In this document: piece after piece, positions 6,102-9,094 of the stretch
How the letters are laid out: every line of letters begins with the position of its first letter
How positions within the stretch are numbered: the stretch's first letter is position 1
NCBI GenBank assembly: GCA_023446675.1
Contig: JAEXPO010000244.1
Location: forward strand, 1 to 9,094
DNA length: 9,094 nt
Source: Bacillota bacterium
GTDB lineage: Bacteria > Bacillota > Clostridia > DSM-8532
Direction of reading: 5' to 3'
The notes under the pieces: model-generated
What the model was told of the DNA's origin: nothing
What the model saw: the letters and a program-made list of their open reading frames with translations, nothing else
The model's database searches: none
Made by a program: the position numbers and the translations under genes

Positions 6102-6668
6102 TCAGTACCTTTTTATTTTTTTCATCATGTTAGTCAGTTTAACAAAATTGACGGCGTATTGAATTACAGTCCCAAACGCAATTAACATGGGCAGGTACAT
6201 GAAAGCTAACAGCAGATTCCTTAAGAGAGACCGTTCCAAATGAAGTAACGCGGATGCGGATGACAAAAAAATCACAAATACCGGAACGATTAATAAAGCG
6301 TTTCGTACAGACACCCTTTTGCACATTTCAATCCTGGATTCCCTGTCACTGAATATGCTGTTTTCCTTATCGTTTTCTGTTTTTTCTTTTTTGAAATAAT
6401 ACCACATACCATATTTCATGATATATTCCCAGCCGCAATCGCGAAACATTTGTATGTAGGACTCCTCGTCCTTCTCATTTTCTTTATAATCCAGCTGGTA
6501 CACAAAGTCGCCGGGCTCACCCTTCTCGAAGCTGTATTTAAACATGGGATCAAAGTGTTTAAATACCCAGCCCTGGCGGTGCTGCTCCTGAAGAAATTCC
6601 TGCTCTTTAATGAAATCCGCCAATCCGAAAAATCTTCTCATCATCTTTTTGTGGGCCCTATTTTCCAT
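6102..6668 (-). CDS. DUF2812 membrane protein, partner of PadR
   Basis: A protein of 188 residues. The N-terminal part (about 10-95) has the DUF2812 pattern: FFGLADFIKEQEFLQEQ, GWVFKHFDPMFKYSFEKGEPGDFVYQLDY, and CGWEYIMKYGMWYYFKK. Two hydrophobic segments follow at about 123-142 and 150-172, then a basic tail. The family is usually encoded directly behind a PadR regulator and its biochemical role is not known; it may act as the regulator's membrane partner. The start is ATG at 6668, with GGAGGAG upstream, overlapping the PadR stop by 11 bp. An upstream in-frame start at 6722 would add 18 residues read from inside the PadR gene and has no better SD. The pair is probably co-transcribed and translationally coupled. 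Confidence 0.88.
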   Translation of the reverse strand: MENRAHKKMMRRFFGLADFIKEQEFLQEQHRQGWVFKHFDPMFKYSFEKGEPGDFVYQLDYKENEKDEESYIQMFRDCGWEYIMKYGMWYYFKKEKTENDKENSIFSDRESRIEMCKRVSVRNALLIVPVFVIFLSSASALLHLERSLLRNLLLAFMYLPMLIAFGTVIQYAVNFVKLTNMMKKIKRY

Positions 6669-6984
6669 GATACAGCTCTCCTCCGCTATTTTTATACAGA
6701 CGCTCGATTCTTTTAAGCTCAATGTTCAAAACATCCTGTCCCAGCCCGGTTATGATGTAGGATTTTCGTTTCCCTTCCTCTTTCGTAAAGGCAATAAGTC
6801 CGTCCTTCTCCATTTTTGACAGGCTGCCGTACATGGTTCCGGCACTGATAACAATTTCTCCTCCGGTTAGTTGCTTGACATACTGAATGATGTTATAGCC
6901 ATGCATTTCATTTTGAAGCGAAAACAAAATGTAAAAGCTGGTTTCGGTCATGGGTAAGTATACACGGATTATCTTTTCATTCAT
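6658..6984 (-). CDS. PadR-family transcriptional regulator
   Basis: A 108-residue repressor-type DNA-binding protein. The winged helix covers about 10-80, with FYILFSLQNEMHGYNIIQYV and the family motif SAGTMYGSLSKMEKDGLI (47-64), followed by the wing KRKSYIITGLG. A short C-terminal helix (about 82-97) would form the dimer. This is the small PadR subtype. PadR proteins typically bind AT-rich palindromes and release them when a drug or phenolic ligand binds. The start ATG 6984 has a weak AGGTG 4 nt upstream. Its own promoter and two operator-like inverted repeats lie just upstream, suggesting autorepression. Control of the neighbouring efflux pump is possible but not shown, since that gene has its own promoter with no copy of the palindrome. 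Confidence 0.93.
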   Translation of the reverse strand: MNEKIIRVYLPMTETSFYILFSLQNEMHGYNIIQYVKQLTGGEIVISAGTMYGSLSKMEKDGLIAFTKEEGKRKSYIITGLGQDVLNIELKRIERLYKNSGGELYHGK

Positions 6985-7008
6985 TTTGCACCTATATGAA
7001 TAATGATT

Positions 7009-7033
7009 CGATATATTGCATCACTATATATCG
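7009..7033. promoter_or_regulatory. Candidate PadR operator palindrome
   Basis: CGATATAT (7009-7016) and ATATATCG (7026-7033) form a perfect 8-bp inverted repeat around a 9-bp spacer. It covers about +1 to +25 of the predicted padR transcript. A related box lies in the promoter: ATATATTGCA (7011-7020) recurs inverted as TGCAATATAT (7053-7062), and TATATTGCAT (7012) recurs directly as TATATCGCAT (7044), 32 bp or three helical turns away. Autorepression by PadR is the simplest reading. Confidence 0.55.
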
Positions 7034-7040
7034 TACTGCT

Positions 7041-7069
7041 ATTATATCGCATTGCAATATATAAATCAA
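7041..7069 (-). promoter_or_regulatory. padR-DUF2812 promoter
   Basis: Minus strand: TTGATT (7069-7064), 17-bp spacer, and a perfect TATAAT (7046-7041). Transcription would start near 7034, right at the operator palindrome. The spacer carries the second operator-like box. Confidence 0.75.
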
Positions 7070-7080
7070 CCTAATTTTAA

Positions 7081-7107
7081 GGAGCACGGCAAACCTTGCC
7101 GTGCTCC
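7081..7107 (-). terminator. 12-bp hairpin terminator behind the methyltransferase gene
   Basis: GGAGCACGGCAA (7081-7092) and TTGCCGTGCTCC (7096-7107) form a perfect 12-bp stem with a 3-nt loop. It separates the methyltransferase transcript from the padR promoter. In the minus direction the tail is only TTAAAATTAG, so the U-tract is poor, but the stem is very stable. Confidence 0.7.
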
Positions 7108-7126
7108 ATTTCACATTTCTTACAAT

Positions 7127-7170
7127 AGTTCTTATAGAGTACTTATACAGTTCATATAGAGTTGATATAA
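7127..7170. repeat. Four tandem 11-bp repeats
   Basis: Four contiguous units read AGTTCTTATAG, AGTACTTATAC, AGTTCATATAG and AGTTGATATAA. They share AGT at positions 1-3 and TATA at 7-10, and the second pair repeats the first at 22 bp (17 of 22 identical). They lie between the methyltransferase stop and its terminator. The 11-bp period puts the units on one face of the helix, as in arrays bound by a regulator or iteron-binding protein. No function is known. Confidence 0.6.
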
Positions 7171-7197
7171 GGCTCTTCCTACAGTTTTAGTTAAGCC

Positions 7198-7848
7198 TTA
7201 ATTAATAATGCACCTCAAATAGTAGATCTCCCTCTTCTTGCCATGGCCCAGCTTTTTGGCCCATTTGGTGTCAAGTTTTTTTAAATCCTCATTGTCTAAA
7301 ACCGATACCTGTCCTATACAGATTCCATACTTTTCGTAGACGGACTTAAGCTCATTGCAAAAATAGGCGAGATTTAATTCAGGCAAGCCTCTCACAGCCA
7401 TTTCCTTTTTCTCATAAAGGTCACAATAGCCGACGTAAATCTCCATTATGGCCTTTTCCTTTGCAATTTTCTTAACATTAGCCAGGAGCCGGCCATCCCC
7501 CTTTATCATTCCGTCGCGAAGACTTCCCCAGGGTAAATGGATATAGATATGATTGGCTGAAGAGGCTAAGTCATCGGGTAAATCTTCGGCATTGGCCACA
7601 ACATACATAACATTGTCAAGACCGCCTTTTTCGGGTTTTTTGGCCGATTTGACGGCACTGGGCCGCATGGAAGCCATGGACGAATCAATTCCGATATACA
7701 GGGACTCTTTATTCTGACGTGCTCTTTTATAGACAAATTCGCCTTCACCTGTGCCAATATCCACGATCAAGGAATTATAGGCCATCCTCCGGTTATGGAA
7801 TTCCACAGGATCGACTTGCTTCATTTTACTTCCTTCAAGAACTTTCAA
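7198..7848 (-). CDS. NpmA/KamB-family 16S rRNA (adenine(1408)-N1)-methyltransferase (aminoglycoside resistance)
   Basis: A 216-residue SAM-dependent enzyme that would methylate N1 of A1408 in 16S rRNA on the 30S subunit, blocking aminoglycosides such as kanamycin and apramycin. It follows NpmA nearly residue by residue, as I recall that sequence: SAM loop VDIGTGEG with Asp30, GID with Asp55, AEDLP with Glu88, PWGSL with Trp107, RGLP with Arg153, and KWAKKL with Trp196. The two Trp match NpmA's Trp107 and Trp197, which clamp the flipped adenine. KSAKKPEKGGL (67-77) matches the basic rRNA-contact region. The start is TTG at 7848, with GGAGG 8 nt upstream; the protein then begins MKVLEGSK, like NpmA's MLILKGTK. 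The open frame runs on to 7917, but those 23 residues have no SD. It stands alone, ahead of a terminator. Activity is inferred. Confidence 0.92.
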   Translation of the reverse strand: MKVLEGSKMKQVDPVEFHNRRMAYNSLIVDIGTGEGEFVYKRARQNKESLYIGIDSSMASMRPSAVKSAKKPEKGGLDNVMYVVANAEDLPDDLASSANHIYIHLPWGSLRDGMIKGDGRLLANVKKIAKEKAIMEIYVGYCDLYEKKEMAVRGLPELNLAYFCNELKSVYEKYGICIGQVSVLDNEDLKKLDTKWAKKLGHGKKREIYYLRCIIN

Positions 7849-7856
7849 CTCAATTT

Positions 7857-7901
7857 CCTCCATTTGCTTTTTTACTTTTGAGGGTAAAAAAAGCATGGAG
7901 G
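7857..7901 (-). promoter_or_regulatory. Long hairpin hiding the methyltransferase SD
   Basis: In the minus-strand RNA CCTCCAT (7901-7895) pairs with ATGGAGG (7863-7857), and inside it GCTTTTTTTAC (7894-7884) pairs with GTAAAAAAGC (7875-7866), leaving an 8-nt loop. That is about 17 bp with small bulges. The GGAGG SD of the TTG start is fully in the 3' arm, paired with a CCTCC. This looks like a translational attenuator: the gene stays silent until the stem opens. No U-tract follows on either strand, so it is not a terminator. Confidence 0.6.
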
Positions 7902-7961
7902 ACCACGGGCAAACCAATAATGTCTGTCCGGCTTTAGTTGAAATGAACTTTCAGTTAGTTA

Positions 7962-7988
7962 TTATTTACGTCGGTAACGATAAAGCAT
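7962..7988 (-). CDS. Possible leader peptide MLYRYRRK upstream of the methyltransferase
   Basis: ATG at 7988 has AAAGGTG (8001-7995) 6 nt upstream and opens an 8-codon ORF ending in RYRRK. It is about 60 nt before the SD-masking hairpin. Basic plus-X-plus endings are typical of drug-stalled leader peptides, and the length equals that of the Mef-like leader. Against it, the codons are also the in-frame end of a longer open frame, and a ribosome stalled there would not touch the hairpin directly. Confidence 0.2.
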   Translation of the reverse strand: MLYRYRRK

Positions 7989-8237
7989 GCTGAACACCTT
8001 TACGCTTTCTATTCCTAATTTCATACAGACACCCTCAACGAGCCGAAATACTTGACGCGGCCCCTTTAAAGGGCTGTATACTTCCATTATAATATCGGGG
8101 TAAAAGAAAATCCACAAACTGTTGCCTTTTTCAGGCTGTATTTTTACATAATTGAATGAGATATAGCCATGCCTGTTCAAAAAACATAATTGATAATTCG
8201 GATCTGAAGGAGGCCGGCACCCTCTGTACGCTTTCAC
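7962..8237 (-). CDS. Unrecognised small ORF, possibly a gene remnant
   Basis: An open frame of 91 codons from GTG 8237; the frame stays open further upstream, antisense to another fragment. The product (NYQLCFLNRHGYISFNYV, later LWIFFYPDIIMEVYSPLKG, ending SVKVFSMLYRYRRK) has no membrane segment or motif I know. No SD precedes the GTG. It sits in a stretch of broken genes, so it may be a C-terminal piece of a lost protein, or not coding at all. Its final eight codons could also be read as a separate short ORF (7962-7988). Confidence 0.35.
   Translation of the reverse strand: MKAYRGCRPPSDPNYQLCFLNRHGYISFNYVKIQPEKGNSLWIFFYPDIIMEVYSPLKGPRQVFRLVEGVCMKLGIESVKVFSMLYRYRRK
8062..8073. repeat. 12-bp palindrome CCCTTTAAAGGG
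   Basis: A perfect uninterrupted palindrome inside the unrecognised 91-codon frame. It may be chance or a protein-binding site; no promoter is placed by it. Confidence 0.25.
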
Positions 8238-8243
8238 TGATAA

Positions 8244-8417
8244 AAAAAAGATGGAACAACGTTTGATTCTTATTCGATGAAAGAGGTTTTCTCGGGTACT
8301 TCCTATAAGCGCATGGACCGCTTTTACCAGATTCAGGATGTAGAGCAGGTCACCGGCTTTAAGCTGACCTTCTGCTGGGAGAACGCTAACAATACCTTGA
8401 CCGTTACGCTGCCATAA
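8244..8417 (+). pseudogene. Unrecognised C-terminal protein fragment
   Basis: After a TAA at 8241 the plus strand reads 57 codons (DGTTFDSYSMKEVF, then MDRFYQIQDVEQVTGFKL, then CWENANNTLTVTLP) to TAA 8415. The composition is protein-like, with beta-strand pattern and an ending suggestive of an extracellular or regulatory domain's last strands. The first in-frame ATG is at 8277 and has no clear SD. I cannot name the family. It appears to be the tail of a gene whose front was lost. Confidence 0.4.
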
Positions 8418-8496
8418 AAAATCAGCCTGTCAAACAGCCTTCCACAGGCAGCCTCGCCTTCAAAACATTTGGGTATGACAGTACCGTACCGCCCCC

Positions 8497-8531
8497 AAAT
8501 CCCTCCAAGCTCACGGACCTGGAGGGATTTT
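8497..8531 (+). terminator. Hairpin terminator after the 8244-8417 fragment
   Basis: AAATCCCTCCA (8497-8507) and TGGAGGGATTT (8520-8530) form a perfect 11-bp stem with a 12-nt loop, followed by T and then AGG. The A/T ends of the stem supply a short U-run in either direction, so it may work bidirectionally. It would fit as the end of the gene whose tail survives at 8244-8417. Confidence 0.55.
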
Positions 8532-8598
8532 AGGATAAAAAAAGTTTTTCCATTGATGAAAGTGTCATGTTCTTAATATTTTCATTTTGGGTGCATAA

Positions 8599-8688
8599 GG
8601 CTTTCTATACGGCTGGGATCGAGCCATGTACGCACTTGTGGCCTATTTCATAGCCTACAAGGTAATTGATATCGTTGTTGAAGGACTT
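8599..8688 (+). pseudogene. YitT-family membrane protein fragment
   Basis: After TAA at 8596 the frame reads GFLYGWDRAMYALVAYFIAY then KVIDIVVEGL, which is the fifth membrane segment and following loop of YitT/DUF161 proteins. The four helices before it and the cytosolic domain after it are missing. Beyond 8688 the frame continues to TAG 8718 but is antisense to the oxidoreductase gene and no longer YitT-like. This is an internal fragment left by deletion or recombination. Confidence 0.65.
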
Positions 8689-9094
8689 GCCCCTGCGAAG
8701 GAGGCTCCCATGGCATAGGCTTTATCGCAATGTCCCGGGAACTCTTCCTCTCTCACTTTGGCTTTTTTATCTGCGTCAAAAACAGTAACCACATATTTTG
8801 AATAATCGTCAAACTGGTAGGTGTCGTTCACCAGCAGAAATTCCGAGTGGCCGAAAATGCGTTTAAGGTAGTTGTCCACAAACCGCAAAATATCCAAATA
8901 ACCCGCATGCTCCATCTGCTGGGACGTAACATTCATAGTATAGATAAAGCCGGTGTTTATTTTTCTTACAAACAGGCTTTGATAACCTTCCGTATAGGTA
9001 AGATAGGGGAACATCAGACGTTCCATGAACGACCGCATCTCCCCTGTTACGGACGCAAAATAAAGGGGTGAGCCCAGAACGATTGCGTCAGCGG
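8655..9094 (-). CDS. NAD(P)H-dependent FMN reductase / flavodoxin-like oxidoreductase (partial, N-terminus outside window)
   Basis: The visible 145 residues begin ADAIVLGSPLYFASVTGEMR and continue SFMERLMFPYLTY. This is the FMN-binding loop and following helix of the flavodoxin-like reductase fold (FMN_red/NADPH-dependent). The first ATG in the window (9038) is internal, because homology extends upstream to the window edge. The end GHCDKAYAMGASFAGA is the usual last helix. The final ten residues (SPSTTISITL) are antisense to the YitT fragment, so the natural C-terminus was probably replaced at about 8685-8690. The enzyme would use FMN to reduce quinones, flavins or nitro compounds in the cytoplasm; the substrate is unknown. 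It may still work, as the lost tail is short. Confidence 0.85.
   Translation of the reverse strand, partial: ADAIVLGSPLYFASVTGEMRSFMERLMFPYLTYTEGYQSLFVRKINTGFIYTMNVTSQQMEHAGYLDILRFVDNYLKRIFGHSEFLLVNDTYQFDDYSKYVVTVFDADKKAKVREEEFPGHCDKAYAMGASFAGASPSTTISITL

Noticed and set aside
6669..6722. Longer start of the DUF2812 protein at 6722
   Set aside because: It would read 18 residues from inside the PadR gene. ATG 6668 has a clear GGAGGAG SD and the usual coupled overlap.
6450..6819. Hydrophobic plus-strand frames opposite padR/DUF2812
   Set aside because: They are antisense of two recognised families; the hydrophobicity comes from the complementary codons.
7127..7190. LytTR-type binding sites (ACAGTTCAT at 7147, ACAGTT at 7181)
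   Set aside because: Only one site fits the consensus and the 34-bp spacing is wrong; the 11-bp array explains the similarity.
7169..7199. AAGGCT/AGCCTT stem at the methyltransferase stop as a terminator
   Set aside because: Only 6 bp with a 19-nt loop and no U-tract; the 12-bp hairpin at 7081-7107 is the better terminator.
7849..7917. TTG 7917 (or ATG 7896 / ATG 7863) as start of the NpmA-like gene
   Set aside because: The extra residues have no SD and run through the SD-masking hairpin. TTG 7848 has GGAGG at 8 nt and aligns with the NpmA N-terminus.
8847..9071. 74-codon plus-strand frame
   Set aside because: It is antisense to the oxidoreductase, whose homology continues to the window edge.
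1..9094. CRISPR array, tRNA/rRNA genes, insertion sequences
   Set aside because: No repeat-spacer pattern, no recognisable structural RNA, and no transposase or terminal inverted repeats were seen.

Overview
The window looks like an accessory region of a low-to-moderate GC Gram-positive bacterium, probably a clostridium (Firmicutes, Clostridia). This rests on strong AGGAGG-type Shine-Dalgarno (SD) sites, several TTG starts, and the gene families present: a LanF/BcrA-type ABC transporter with a two-component system, a PadR-DUF2812 pair, a Mef-like efflux pump and a YitT fragment. The species cannot be named from this sequence.

Layout. (1) 1-2221, minus strand: an OmpR-type response regulator and a small sensor kinase overlap by 4 bp. 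After a 218-bp gap comes the start of a lantibiotic/bacitracin-type ABC ATPase that leaves the window. The gap holds three AGTAAG hexamers at exact 11-bp spacing next to a candidate promoter, a plausible operator for the regulator. (2) 2414-4399, plus strand: a cytoplasmic M28 zinc peptidase with all metal ligands, followed at once by the C-terminal third of a TetR regulator (remnant). (3) 4591-7848, minus strand: reading leftward from the right, a 16S rRNA A1408 methyltransferase of the NpmA/KamB family, a strong hairpin terminator, a PadR regulator with its own promoter and operator-like palindromes, a DUF2812 membrane protein, and a Mef(A)-like MFS pump. The pump is preceded by a consensus -35, an 8-codon leader peptide MTASIRLR, a terminator-like attenuator and an SD-masking hairpin. 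(4) 7962-9094: gene debris (two unrecognised open frames and a YitT fragment) abutting a partial NAD(P)H/flavodoxin-type oxidoreductase that continues off the window.

Taken together, three kinds of antibiotic self-protection lie within 8 kb: probable peptide-antibiotic export, probable macrolide-inducible efflux, and probable aminoglycoside resistance by ribosome methylation. The pump shows a recognisable drug-sensing RNA leader. The methyltransferase shows a long hairpin that hides its SD. The most interesting parts are the NpmA-like gene with that hairpin, the Mef-like attenuator, and two sets of 11-bp-phased repeats (519-546 and 7127-7170). All functional statements come from reading motifs by eye; no search or folding program was run.
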